The notes: generated by a model not told the origin, from the letters alone. A stretch of 64,000 nucleotides of DNA from Rhabditoides inermis (GCA_963966185.1 CAWZYM010000348.1:493501-557500); one strand, 5' to 3'; counted from the first letter of the stretch, positions 17,018 through 30,256 are shown. Translations and numbers: made by a program.

Positions 17018-18825
17018 TAGGAGAATACTTTGAGCTACTCCACTCGCTTAGAATTACGATAGGAGATTACTTTGATCTACTCCACTCGCTTAGAACTACG
17101 ATAAGGGAACACTTTGATCTACTCCACTCGCTTAGGATTACGATAGAAGAATACTTTGATCGACTCCACTCGCTTAGGATTACGATAGAAGAATACTTTA
17201 TTCTACTCCACTCGTTTAGGACTACGGTATGAAAATACTTTGATCTACTCCACTCGCTTAGGATTACGATAGAAGAATACTTTGATCGACTCCACTCGTT
17301 TAGGATTACGATAGGAGATTACTTTGATCTACTCCACTCGCTTAGAATTACGATAGGAGAATACTTTGAGCTATTCCACTCGCTTAGGATTACGATAGAA
17401 GAATACTTTGATCGACTCCACTCGCTTAGGATTACGATAGAAGAATACTTTATTCTACTCCACTCGTTTAGGACTACGGTATGAAAATACTTTGATCTAC
17501 TCCACTCGCTTAGGATTACGATAGAAGAATACTTTGATCGACTCCACTCGTTTAGGATTACGATAGGAAAATACTTTGATCTACTCCACTCGCTTAGGAT
17601 TACGATATAGGAGAATACTTTGAGCTACATCACTCGCTTAGGATTACGATAGAAGAATACTTTGAGCTACTCCACTCGCTTAGGATTACGATAGAAGAAT
17701 ACTTTGACCTACTCCACTCGCTTAGGATTACGATATAGGAGAATACTTTGAGCTACATCACTCGCTTAGGATTACGATAGAAGAATACTTTGATCGACTC
17801 CACTCGCTTAGGGTTACGATAGGAGAATACTTTGATCTACTCCACTCGCTTAGGATTACGATAGGAGAATACTTTGATCTACTCCACTCGCTTAGGATTA
17901 CGATAAAAGAATACTTTGAGCTACTCCACTCACTTAGGATTACGATATAGAAGAATGCTTTGATTTACTCCACTCACTTAGGATTACGATAGGAGAATAT
18001 TTTTAACTACTCCACTCGTTTAGGATTACGATATGAAAATACTTTGATCCACTCCACTCGCTTAGGATTACGATAGAAGAATACTTTGATCGACTCCACT
18101 CGCTTAGGATTACGATAGGAAAATACTTTGATCTACTCCACTCGCTTAGGATTACGATATAGGAGAATACTTTGAGCTACATCACTCGCTTAGGATTACG
18201 ATAGAAGAATACTTTGAGCTACTCCACTCGCTTGGGATTACGATAGAAGAATACTTTGACCTACTTGGGGGGGTGGCTAGCGCAGTGGATGTGCGCCCAG
18301 CTATCAAGCGGAAGGTCCCGGGTTCAATCCTCTCGGCGGCCAATGATGTACCGCTAGTCACGGTGGAGTGACGACCACCCTCACAACTTTCGTGAGCCTC
18401 TAGTCAGAAGTCTGTGACGTCATCTGATCCAAATTCATTGCATTCATCGATGGACCCCTTGTAAGCAGCTAGCGACTTGTACTCGAGAGCCTTAGGTCAG
18501 TCCCCTTATTGGCTAGGTCGACGGTTGTATAACTTGAATCTGCTGATAAACAAACTTTTTTTTACTCCACTCGCTTAGGATTACGATATAGGAGAATACT
18601 TTGAGCTACATCACTCGCTTAGGATTACGATAGAAGAATACTTTGATCGACTCCACTCGCTTAGGGTTACGATAGGAGAATACTTTGATCTACTCCACTC
18701 ACTTAGGATTACGATAGGAGAATACTTCGATCTACTCCACTCGTTTAGGACTACGATATGAGAATACTTTGATCTACTCCACTCGCTTAGAATTACGATA
18801 AAAGAATACGATAGGAAAAAAAAAC
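17018..18825. repeat. 42-bp minisatellite, about 35 units
   Basis: Tandem units of about 42 bp built on ACTTTGATCTACTCCACTCG followed by CTTAGGATTACGATAGGAGA, with point variants and occasional 1-2 bp changes. Neighbouring variants recur in the same order (for example around 17130-17330 and 17390-17590), so it has higher-order structure. Because 42 is divisible by 3, one minus-strand frame stays open and looks like a 14-residue protein repeat; I treat that as an artefact. Confidence 0.5.
18266..18562 (+). mobile_element. tRNA-derived SINE inserted in the minisatellite
   Basis: The 297-bp insert interrupts one minisatellite unit exactly between its TACT and CCACTCG parts, with TACT on both sides as a probable target duplication. 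The head carries Pol III internal promoter boxes: an A box (TGGCTAGCGCAGTGG at about 18274) and a B box (GGTTCAATCC at 18321-18330). The 3' end is a T-rich tail. No coding capacity. Confidence 0.5.
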
Positions 18826-19253
18826 AAAACAAAAAGTTTTAGGAATAAAAAAAAGTGTTAGGAATATCTACTCCACTACTCCACTCGCTTTTTGCTATGT
18901 GCATCGACGGGGTATACGAAAATTGAGTAGCTACCATGTTGAATCTAACCGATTACATTAGGTCACGTGTCACGTCGTCATCAAGTACTCGCAGAGAGAT
19001 GGTTCACGTATTCACAAGTTTTAGCAATTCATGAAAATGTGGTAGGTCAAAAGTGAACCCTGAAGAATTTCTCGAGAAAATAAACCTCACTAATAACCTA
19101 CGAGATTTTATAGTTCACCCTTCAGTTGTCCTATCACAAAAACGAAATGAATTTTCAATAAAACGCAAAGATATTTTATCGAACACATTTCAAATGATAC
19201 ATTGCACTTGAGTGATATTCTTCTCTCCTCTTCTCTCTCCCTCCTCCTTCTCT
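18826..19253. other. Spacer between minisatellite and next gene
   Basis: AT-rich, with a short A-rich stretch and an isolated minisatellite remnant near 18870. No gene seen. Confidence 0.5.
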
Positions 19254-19413
19254 TCACATGCATCCGAACTGTCGTAGGCTCTCGTCGAATTCGTACACTG
19301 ATCCGGGCGCGCAGTTTCGAGCCAGCATAGGCACCATACACTGCCGGTACGGACGCGCCCCGAGGCAACGGTCCTGAAAAACGATCAGTGTGAGCACAAC
19401 GAGAAAGTCGGCC

Positions 19414-19452
<39 letters not shown>

Positions 19453-20166
19453 GCTCTTTCGCGATCAGAGGCGTGGAGAGACTTCTATAAAAGAGAACGC
19501 AGACCGCGTCGCGTGCGCAATGTCTACGCACGGCGGCAGCTGAGAGAATGGTCAAGGGTGAGCTCTCTTGTTCAGATGTATGTGTATATCTTCATCATGG
19601 AACACAGCCCTTCGATTGATATTCCAACTTCGCAGTAATTTATATGAAACATGTGAAACGTAAGTGATTGTGATGTGCCGGTCGCCAGCAATGTATTTGT
19701 TTTCTGTTTTATCTTCCACTTTCTTTTCCATACCGTATGCAATTGATTATTATCATGTGCACCGTTTCTCTGATATGTACATGGTAATAAATGTATTATT
19801 ACTATTATTATCATTTGAAGAAACGACTTTCTGCCTAGTATTGTTACTTACTATTATTATTTGAAGACTCTACAAATCATAACATAGCAGATGTTCATAT
19901 GAAAGTATTGAAACGTATATTTATGTGGACTTGTTTCCCTCACTCACCCTATCCCTTCCGGGCTCATCGACTCCTTGTACGAAATGCCTGCAGCCACCTC
20001 CGATCTCCTGACTGGCTATGCACTGGTAGTGCGCCATGAACCTGCAAGGGCGCGGAGTGAGTGATTTGGCCAAATGATTCGGGTACACGCACACGTGGTA
20101 GAAACACATCCACAATTACAAGACATCAAGGAAAGACAATATAACAGAGAGCACTAAATAGAGTGA

Positions 20167-20238
<72 letters not shown>

Positions 20239-20590
20239 AATAGAGCAATCCACACCTCTCGAGGTTCTGCGGACTGCAGACGTATCCCAGGTGGTACTTT
20301 GCGAATCGGACGAGGTCGTCGTTGAGACAGGGAAGCATACTGTCTATGCCAGCACACAGGAACGCATTAGCATAGCCGTCACACAGATCCAACAACTGCT
20401 GACGATGAAATGTGAACAAGGGGAACGCCAGCTGAAATGTGACAGCGATCGATAAAACGATGAATACACCGTTCCGTTTATTGACACTAAACTACAATTG
20501 TAATGAATCTTCGATTGCTCGCGGCAAAAGGATTGCTGCTTTCTGACGTGGTTGAATAATACGCAGTGAGGGAAACGTATACGTTGTTTA

Positions 20591-20630
<40 letters not shown>

Positions 20631-20631
20631 T

Positions 20632-20682
<51 letters not shown>

Positions 20683-23600
20683 GATTACCACCCACAGTGC
20701 TGACTGCCGGTCGTTCTTGTCTGATCTGGAGCCATGTCTTCATCAGAGGCGCGACACAGATTCGAGCCCTCGCGAGAAGAGACGGAGCACAGAGGGGGGA
20801 GAGTGGGAGGAAGTTGGCGGGCTGAAAAGAAGAGGGTGACAGAGAGAGAGAGAGGGAGGAAGAGATAGAGAAATAGAGAGAGAGAAAAAGAGAGAGAGCG
20901 AAAGCGAGAGAGAGAGAGATGGAGATAGAGAGAGATATAGATAGAGAGAGAGGGAGAGAGAGAGAGAGCGATAGAGAGAAAGAGGGAGAGTGAGAGGGAG
21001 AGGGAGAGGGAGAGAGAGAGAGATAGCAAGACAACGAAAACAGTGTGCGGGTGAATATCGGTAATCGCATATAATTGCAGATCATTTGCAAAAAAAAAGT
21101 ATTAATTTATGTGTGAAACGTAGTTCTGGGTAGGTGAAACATACACGGAAAAGACAACTCACAGCTTCCGGTTCAAAGCTGCGCACGAATTCGGGAGTGG
21201 GAGCGTGCGGGGGAGAAGTGGGACGCTGCTCCCGCTCCTGTTCGACTCCCTCCTTCTTCCGCTCCCTCTCCGTCACCTGCTCCGTCACAGTAATAGCCTG
21301 CGTCACTGACTGCGTCACTGTGGTCGTCTCGGGAGTGACAGTCGTGGTTGTAGTGACTGCCTCCGTCTTATCTGTCGCCACTAACAGGAAATGTTCCTCC
21401 TCTTGTGTTCTTCTTTCCTCCGTCCTTTGATCATTCAACTGCCGACGCTCGTCGGTGGCCGCTTCTCCGGATCCCTCCTCCATCTCCTCCCCACTTCCCT
21501 CCTTCTCCACCTTCTCCACTTTCTCCTCGCCACTTCCCGCCTCCTCCTTCTCCTGCTCCACTGGCGCTCTCACTATCTCCTCACTCATCAATACAACCCC
21601 AGTTGGCGTGGTAGTGGGAAGAGCAGTCGTCAGCGGCTCGGTTGCAGCTTCAGCAGTGACAGTAGACGTGTCAGAAGGACCAGATGACGTGGTAGCAGAC
21701 GTCGTGGTGGCTGCATCATTGGTGGGCGCAGTAGTGAATGGGACACGGGCGTTGCGCGGCGGCGACTTCATTTGAGGAGGCATCATTCCTGAAAGTATAT
21801 AAGTGGGTACGTTTCATTTATAGCTCATAACAACAAAGAAAATTACTTTGTCAATAATTTAGTGAAAATGGCAACATTACTTTTACACAATTGAATTCTT
21901 GTTGATATATTAGAAGTATTGTAGTATATATTATAGTAGTATGAAAGTATATATTAAATCACTGTAACTCCGTTCGGAATTTCGAGTTGCATCAGGAGAG
22001 AGAATTGTTGTTAACAGTAGTCTGCACATGATTGTGTAGTTTGTTTTGTGCTTACTTCAGCGTTTGCCGGAGTTTTCCATTAAGTTTCTCTAAACGACAC
22101 TGGTCATTTCTCAGTTGGCGTCAAGATGAGCGAGATTTCATGCTAATTTTACTCGACCTACCATCGTAATTTCTCTCGATATTCGTGAATATGGAGGACT
22201 CCGGCACAAAGCGATGAAACCACAAAACAAACCACGTAGTAACAGACTACAGTGAACAACACTTATCTCTTTTGATGTAACTCAAAATTCCGCCTCTGAA
22301 CAGAGTTACAGCGATTTATTACTTTTAATTTAAATATTACTTATTTCTACAAACTTTCTACCTATTACGGAGGCTGTACTCACCAATAGCAGCCTCGATC
22401 TCGGCCCCACATCCCATTCCTCGCTCCAGATCCAGAAGTAGATTCACTCCTGGAAAAGTAAATGAAATGTTGTTTTTCACGTGATAAAAATAGGTGTCTG
22501 GCTTTACGTTTCACTATGACAATAATACATGCCTAATTGTTACATTGTCAATCATCGTCTGGTCATCACATTTTACAACAAAAACTCACCCCTCGGCCCA
22601 CAAGCCACGTTCACGGTTGGCAGGACGCAGTTGAGGAAGTGCCTGATGTATATCGATTGAAAATCGATTAATCGAATTTAATCGATCAATCGATTTTACC
22701 TGTGATCTCTGCACCTGTCGGACTGTGTTTGGGAGGGAAGGGCGAGACCGGCGATGGGACCGAGACAGAGCTGGAAAGAGGGAGAGGTTAGACAGCGAAA
22801 AATGAGAAAGAGAAGGGAGAGAGGGAGGAAGACAGAGCCAATGAGAGGGGGCAGAAGAGTAAGAATGAGAGGAGAGAGATGGACGGATAGGAGATAGAGA
22901 TAGATATATAGAGAGAGGGAGGAAGAGTGCGAGACCGATCACCCTCTGTCTCCTAACAGCTTTCCACATGCACTCGTAGTCATCGTCAAATGAGGCCGAC
23001 TGCATGTTGTGGCAAACCTGAAGAAACTTTCGATTACTGTAGTTTTTGAGTTTACAAGCAAATGGCAACAGGTCACCCCCCACAAATCGCTATGTTTGGA
23101 TGGAATCTTGTAAGCATTCGCCATACCAAGCCATAGCCAAAATTAAAAATCTCGAAGAGCACCGGAAGTGCCTAAATTAAGCACCGGAAGTTTGCATGCA
23201 TTTTCGTGCGAGATAGGTCATTGCGCATGCCATCTCGAAATGCGAACAACAAAACAACGGTTCGGCGGCCTAGTGGCTAGTGAGCTAACTCATAATTAGT
23301 GGTGACCAAGGTTTGGTCACCGTCGGTGCAAAACGTTTTGCCGAATTCGAAATACATTTTACAAGAGAGAAAAAAACACAAGTATGGGATCATATAAAAA
23401 CAAACTTTTTCAGAAGTTATTTGAATTATTTAAAGATTCTCGTGTGCTTCATTGGGAAGATTGATGCCAGGATGACTAATTTTCCCGCTTCACAGTCGAT
23501 TTATGCTCTGATAGTGCAAGTAAGAATAAAATATCCAATCAAAAATCAAAAATCAACCATTTTTCATTTCTGATGTAAAGACTTGTTTCAGAAATGTGTT

Positions 23601-24519
23601 TTAAATTTGGCAAAACATTTTGCACCGACAGGGACCGTACCTTGGTCGTCACTAATTTTAGAGATAGTTCGCTGGCCACTAGGCCGCTGAACCGTTGTGT
23701 TCGCATTTCGGGATGTCATGCGCAATAACCTATCGCGCATAGAAATGCACGTGAATTTCCGGTGACTAATTAAGACACTTCCGGTGCTCTGCGAGATTTT
23801 TTATTTTGGCTAGGGCTTGGTATGCATACCTACAAGATTCCATCATAACATAGCGAGTTGTGGGGGGTGACCTGTTGCCATTTGCTTGTTAGTTGTGACA
23901 TCAAAGAACTGAGAAAAAGTTGAACAAGTAAAATAATTGTACTAGTAAGTTCCGTAGAGGAACGTATGACAATTTTTTCATCAAATGAAACGTGAACGCT
24001 CACCATTCCCAATTGTTCGTCGATGAAGTGTGCTAGTTGATGATCTGAGCAGTGGCGCATAGCAGGGATCACGAGACAGTCGTCCACAATTGAACTGCAA
24101 GTTTGTGGTGATTCAATGTTTTCATGGTAAAGGTGAAGGTAAAGGTGGCAGAAATGACTAAAAGCCATTCACGATGGAACTGCAATCTCACAGTATGCAC
24201 TACTTAATAAGAGAATTTATGATTTGTAAAGAAAACATGACAGTGCAAGGATTGAACTGATGTTGGTAACGTGAATGTAATCACGAAAAAAAAGGTTTCA
24301 GCAAACTAACATAACAAAAGGTGGACATTCTCTGAGAGTCCTCGGACGTTTAGTGAAAAAGCGTATATTTTGAGAAACAGCACATCGCGATTGCAACCCA
24401 CCGATACTCTCCGCAGAGATAGCGAAGCTTGGGTATCTCCAGGTCGGGAACGGGCAGACGAGCCATCAGACCGCCACGAGAGCCAGCCAGAGAAGAGGCG
24501 AGGTGTCTGGAGAGAGGGA

Positions 24520-24563
<44 letters not shown>

Positions 24564-25024
24564 GAGGGAGAGAGGGGGAGGGAGAGTGAAAGAGAGAGAT
24601 CTTACCTAGCAAGCGGTTCGTAGCACTTTGTGATTTCATTGGAAACTGCCGGCAGGCAAAACGGTACTGCAATGAATATCAAGTTTTCTTTTCAAGTGAT
24701 CCGTTTCATGATGATGACATCATGAAACGGATCATTAACGAACATACAAATAATAGAATGTTGCTTCCTCAACAAGCAAAGCTGGATTAGCTCTCAGAAG
24801 TTGGAGCATTTTCAAAAATCTATCGTGAAACGTATAGTGATTTCGCTGTCTCGAAACGTATGCTCACCGAATGGCCTGGTGGTGGGGGCATGAGTAGTTG
24901 TGGTGGGGGATTCAGTGGTGGTCGAGTGAGTCTCATGGTTGAAGTAGGCTGGAAGAAGAGTTAGAGAGAGAGAGAGAGAGAGAGAAAGAGAGCGATAGAA
25001 ATAGAGGGAGAGAGAGACACACAC

Positions 25025-25057
<33 letters not shown>

Positions 25058-26118
25058 ATAAGACACCCACCGTCAGCATTCTCCCTAGTCAATTCGCCTG
25101 TAGAATTAACCTTCTCGATCACCCGCTTGTAAATCAGTTCCACATCTGAAATGTTTACTTAAATAAACAAGTTTACATCAATATTTTTCAGTTTACAAAT
25201 TCCTTCGTGTTGAACTCATTTCCTAAAAACAGGGAGATAACTTTCATCTATCCAATACTTTCGTACTGTGAATCTCGCCGTAAAAAGTTAAAGGTATGAA
25301 TAGTCCAGCAGAACCAGATCTGTATTGCACAAGAAACATATCAAATTTGCATCACAATGATACACTAAAATCGAAATGACATATTAGCCCATAGGCGTCG
25401 TACTGTTTTATTCGAACGCACCGGGATGGAGGTAGCATCCCAGTCCGCGGATCGCTCCGATCAGAACGGCCGCTCCATCGTCACCACACTCCTTTCTGGA
25501 AAGTAAACAAGTAAACAAACAAGTATACAATGTAAACAACCAAGTAAACAACCTCAGTCCTGCGTCGACGCATCCGAACATTTGAGCGAAGGCGCCGCTC
25601 TCACAGTTCTCGGTCTGAAAACGAGTACGTTTCGAGTGCTTTTCAAATGCGATGTGAATGGTTTTAGTGTAATTGACTTGAACTGAAAAATCTACAAGTG
25701 TTTTCAATCAATATAAAAACAAGAACCTCTCCAATGCAGAAAACTGCCCTGCGCAATTGCAAGCACAACAACCACTGTCTCCCACAAGCCCCTAGACTGC
25801 TATAAAAGCGGACCCCCCCGGGGGCCTCCCCGTTGATGAGATAAAACTTTGTTATCACTCTATTGCTCCTTCTGCTATGGGAGGGAAGGGATGATAACTT
25901 CATTGACCATCTAGTCGTTTATTACAGTGTTGTATAGCGTTGGCCTCTACTCCGGATTACGACTCCGGATACCGGATTATCGATTGATAAACAAGTTGAC
26001 TTGTATTGTTTTTTTTTCACACACCTCGTTGGAGTTGATCCGTCCGAAGATCGGGCGCATGCAGGGACGCTGTTTGAGGAGCGATGAAGAGGTGCAGTAG
26101 AGGTTGTCTGAAGAGGAA

Positions 26119-26191
<73 letters not shown>

Positions 26192-26235
26192 TTTTTCTTC
26201 TCTATCTTCTCTCTCTCTCTTCCTTTTTCTTCTCT

Positions 26236-26283
<48 letters not shown>

Positions 26284-26294
26284 TTTTCTTCTCT

Positions 26295-26340
<46 letters not shown>

Positions 26341-26352
26341 TTTTTCTTCTCT

Positions 26353-26383
<31 letters not shown>

Positions 26384-26398
26384 TCCTTTTTCTTCTCT

Positions 26399-26444
<46 letters not shown>

Positions 26445-26488
26445 TTTTTCTTCTCTATCTTCTCTCTCTCTCTTCCTTTTTCTTCTCT

Positions 26489-26530
<42 letters not shown>

Positions 26531-26542
26531 TTTTTCTTCTCT

Positions 26543-26584
<42 letters not shown>

Positions 26585-26596
26585 TTTTTCTTCTCT

Positions 26597-26648
<52 letters not shown>

Positions 26649-28006
26649 ACCCATAGCAAAGGAAGCAGTGGGTCCGCAGAAGAATTCCATGTGAGACTTG
26701 ACAAACTTCATCAGAGGATTTTCGTTGCAGCTGGAATGATGATTTAGATCATTTTGAGAAAGGGGAAAATGAGGAGATGGAGAGAGAGAGAGAGAAAGAT
26801 AGAGAGAGCGAGCGAGCGTTCCTCACCTCTCCCACACTTCGTCCCGTTCGCACAACGTCCTACTCACTCGGTATGCCATGCACAGTTTGATCACCGACTC
26901 TCGGGTGTAGAACGGGATCTGAACAATTAAAGGGAGTGTACTCTCTGAATTCCGAAGTTGAGTTGGCACCGGGATGTGAAAATATGTTGAAAACGACTCA
27001 GTTTTGTCAATACAACTATTTGCTGAAAACGTCTGCAAGTCGGTGAAAAATGAGCGCAAAATGTATCAAAGTGCAGAAAATGGTGCCAATTAGTGCCAAT
27101 TTTCAATGTTGCGAAATTCAGAGTGTACACTCCCTTTAACAAACATTACAGATACTAGATCCTCATATGTGTTTTTGAGTTTTGAAAAAAAACTGGCCTC
27201 TTGAGAACTACATGATATTTCTACTGTCAATTGGCGTCATGCGTAGGTGTGATCCAGAATGATCAAATGCGCCCTTCCCACAACTCTCCCAAGAAAACCA
27301 GTTGTACCTATTAGAAGCAGAGTCTCCACAAACTTTCCGATCTAGCGTTGACTTTAAATGCATACACTTTTTCAATTTAAAAAGGTGAACAGCAGCCCAC
27401 CGGCAGTAGCAGTGTCTCCGCATGTCTTTCCTCCTCCCGCACCTGCTCCCAAGTGGCGAGGAAGTGTTGAAGGCACTGACTAACCTGTAGACAAGAGGTA
27501 TCAGAATACTTATCTCAAAACAAGTCGCACATCACAAATATGTGAAGTAAGCCAGAGTTACGGTCAAATACAATGTAACGCCTACTGCGAGAACAAGAGG
27601 TATAGTGACAAGATGTATTGTGGCGTTAGACTCGAGAACAACTTCTCAGGATTTCAGAGTGTTTTATTGTAATAGTCTTCTCACCTTCCACTCAGACTCT
27701 GGCGACGTGCAGTTAACTGATGCATGGATGAGGGTGGAAGTGGCTCTATCTGAACCACAATTTACTGTTTTACAAATTGGACAGCATCTAATTTCCATCA
27801 AACATATACGTTTCAGCACTTCTTTAAATGGATATGTTCCGAAAAAAATATAACACCCGTAAAGCCAGTGTTGGCTCAAAAATCAGTCAGTTATAATCAT
27901 TTAAACATTCATCATTCTCATCGAACTCATCCGTACATTACTCACCTTGTGACGTCACAGCTGGTAGAAAACATAGTACACTCAAAACAGAGAGTAAAAG
28001 ACGCAT
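19254..28006 (-). CDS. Secreted protein with three 12-cysteine domains and a Thr/Glu-rich linker
   Basis: Twenty-two exons with every junction in phase, 792 residues. Exons (minus, 5' to 3'): 27946-28006, 27685-27749, 27443-27484, 26827-26918, 26651-26730, 26025-26107, 25553-25614, 25422-25495, 25071-25145, 24868-24948, 24606-24666, 24402-24506, 24004-24094, 22943-23017, 22700-22770, 22590-22642, 22384-22449, 21163-21788, 20696-20821, 20256-20431, 19948-20041, 19254-19373. The N-terminus MRLLLSVLSVLCFLPA is a clear signal peptide. Domain A (about residues 34-180), B (240-405) and C (625-792) each hold 12 cysteines in similar spacing. A-B are joined by a Thr-rich segment (TTTESPTTTTHAPTT). B-C are joined by one 208-codon exon rich in Thr, Glu and Val that looks mucin-like. 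No enzyme motif is seen. The fold resembles nematode T20D4.11/DUF19-type Cys-rich modules only in a general way. Probably an extracellular or matrix protein; function unknown. Confidence 0.5.
20168..20235. repeat. (TA)n microsatellite in intron
   Basis: About 68 bp of pure TA between exons 20 and 21 of the Cys-rich gene. Confidence 0.5.
21956..22317. mobile_element. Foldback MITE in an intron of the Cys-rich gene
   Basis: 362 bp with imperfect inverted arms of about 130 bp. Left end AAATCACTGTAACTCCGTTC, right end complementary (GTTACAGCGATTT). Matching blocks continue inward (for example AGTAGTCTG against CAGACTAC). The same terminus occurs at 37569, so it is a dispersed family. Non-coding. 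Confidence 0.5.
23054..23889. mobile_element. Long-TIR foldback element with tRNA-like block in each arm
   Basis: Arms of about 290 and 275 bp are inverted copies. The ends read ACAAGCAAATGGCAACAGG and its complement, followed by CACCGGAAGT-like and CGAAATGCGAACA blocks. Each arm includes GGCGGCCTAGTGGCTAG or a close variant, resembling a Pol III A box. A unique 270-bp loop joins them. The element sits between exons 13 and 14 of the Cys-rich gene and has no coding capacity. Confidence 0.5.
26120..26648. repeat. Composite CT array with CCTTTTTCTTCTCTATCTT spacers
   Basis: Runs of (CT)n alternate at irregular distance with a conserved 19-20 bp spacer, ten or more copies, between exons 5 and 6 of the Cys-rich gene. 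The resulting Ser-Leu frames are artefacts. Confidence 0.5.
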
Positions 28007-28904
28007 GGCGGATGTCTGTTTGGGCCACTAGTATATGTCCAATGTCCAAGCTACCATTCTCTCTCTCTCTCTCTCTCTCTCTCCATTCTCCATTTCAGCC
28101 GCTACCGGTATTCTATGCTTCCCGTTTCGGCCCATCTTTCGCTTTCGATAGATCGCTGCGAAATGGATCTAGAAATGTCCAATCACACTCCCGCACTCCC
28201 GCAGACGACTGGTAATCGGAGAGATATCGGGGTAGTCTGGCCGCGGTCAATCCACCAATATGCTAACAGGTTGTGTCTACCCGTTGGAATAAGAAGTCGG
28301 TATCATTTGTGATTTTCGAGAGTATCGCTACTTTCAACCATATCCGGGACTTTTCATTGCCCTCTTCATCATTGTAGCAGCCTTCAAAAAATACCTAACA
28401 AATGATGTCATCGGCGAAATTGGGGAATTTGGGTTGTCAAAATGATATCGGGCAAAAAAAAAGTTCTTCATCAAACCTGCGAATATTGCGATGAGTAGTA
28501 TAGTTCTATGCTCGCAATAAGTTGCGCGCGGTGGGGTAGATCAGAGTGAGACGGAGAGTCAGCTCGCGGCAATAGCGCGCAAAGAGAGGCAGACGGTTAT
28601 GGCACCGTGTTTCGAACTGCAAGCGGTAGATCGAAAAATATCGCTCTGGCGCAGGATATATATTGACCTTCAATACTCAACGACTTTTACGTTTCAGTCA
28701 GCGAAACAAAACAGTTGTGTCGACAGTTTACAAGTTGAGGGACAATAATTTCACGAATTGCGATCGGGTTGTGCGGGCCCGGACAAACTCTCATTGGGTA
28801 TTGCCGGTCGATGCAAGCCTATCACAGTTAGTTTTTCGGGTCATCGTACACATTGGCAATAGACACAAACCTTTTCGATTTGAGAAGCGCGTGAAACGTA
28901 AGCA
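28007..28904. other. Spacer upstream of the Cys-rich gene
   Basis: A CT run near 28057-28083 and one copy of the 165-bp dispersed repeat (28495-28660). The start side of the Cys-rich gene should contain its promoter, but no TATA box was evident. Confidence 0.5.
28495..28660 (+). repeat. 165-bp dispersed repeat, copy 1
   Basis: Runs from TATAGTTCTATGCTCGCAAT to CGCTCTGGCGCAGGATATA. The core is ACGGTTATGGCACCGT, a short inverted repeat, next to TTCGAACTGCAAGCG. Three further copies occur at 34893-35060, 38445-38580 and 39816-39992. Class unknown. Confidence 0.5.
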
Positions 28905-30256
28905 TCCCCCCTTTAGACTAATATTTACTATGGTGTGTGTCTGTCTGTCATTCTTTCCGGAGAGCTATCTCTTAGCTATCTCTTTTCAAAGTATACCCTA
29001 TTTGCTGATTTCTTCTGAAAAGTTTCTTCAGACCCCGAGTACGCAAAATTCCAAATATCTCGTCAATAGCGATCTTCTGATCATAGTTATCACCTAATCT
29101 CTTAACTATGGAGAAAAAATTCAAAATACTTCAATTAGAACCAAACTTGGAGGGTAGGTGAATCGACCTAGAAAAAATCGATAGCCGCGATACCAGCTGC
29201 CTGTGACCTCATCTTCATGCCCAAATAGGCGAATGTACCCAAAATGCACCCAAAATTCATGATCTTCGATTTCTATAAAAATTTAATAGAAAAAAGATTA
29301 CGTATAATAGATTATAGAAACTGGTTTTCTTCTTTGAAAAGTCACCAAATATGGCGAATATGATCGACTTTTCGTACAGGCGAGATAGAGTGTCCAATTT
29401 GTAAACTTAAGCTTTTATAGGCCAAAAAGCCCTTCTGTAAAAATTTCAGATTAATCGGACTTCGTCTTCATACCGTATTAAACAATTTTTGAGCGCGCGT
29501 TACTTGCTGGAGTCGCGCCCTCCTACTTGCTCGCTACCAGCCGCGAGGTCAACAGATCGATATCGAATAGTTGGCACTCGCAATTACTGACCCATATCTA
29601 CACAGTGATGTTTTTTTAACGATATAAACATGTGTAAATAAAACAATAATGGACTGATTCTGTTTAAAAAAGACAAAATTTCTGGCTTCAACGAATAACG
29701 TATGATGAACGAAATATTGAAGGCTGGAAAAGACAATAAAAGTGTTTCAAGTCGAGTTCAGTCAATAGATAATGTTTTGTTTGTGAAGATCAAACCAACT
29801 TCAATCTCTATTCAACTACTTCAAACATGCGCACAACGTGTTTGGGCGCGCCAGCCGGCGTATTTTCTTCCAGTCGTGGCATCAACAGAGTCATTGTATA
29901 TGTAATTTGGACATATGGACTGCTTACTTTTTGTTTGTTGAAAATAGGTTTTTGGGTACAACACTTATTCAGACTGTAATTCCTATTCAGACTGAAATTC
30001 CTCTTTTTCGATGTGTACAGTGACAAAAGGAAGTGAGGTGAGGTGAGAATCGAGTTCACCTTACATGTCATTTGGCAAGCACAGGCGGTCGAATTATATT
30101 TTAAGACGTGAGAGTAGACAGAAGAGATTGGTACTGTCTGTAAAAAGTTGTTATCACCGCACAGCAGATACGTGACAATAGACAGAAGAGAGCATAGTAT
30201 GTACTGTATCTAGAATTTTGTTGTCACCGCAGCGGATAAGTGAAAGTAGACGAGAT

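Noticed and set aside
18266..18400. tRNA gene
   Set aside because: A and B boxes are present but no acceptor stem or cloverleaf could be drawn; it is the head of a SINE.
17018..18825. 42-bp repeats as a CRISPR array or a coding repeat
   Set aside because: Units are contiguous with no unique spacers, the genome is eukaryotic, and the 14-residue periodic frame only reflects a unit length divisible by three.
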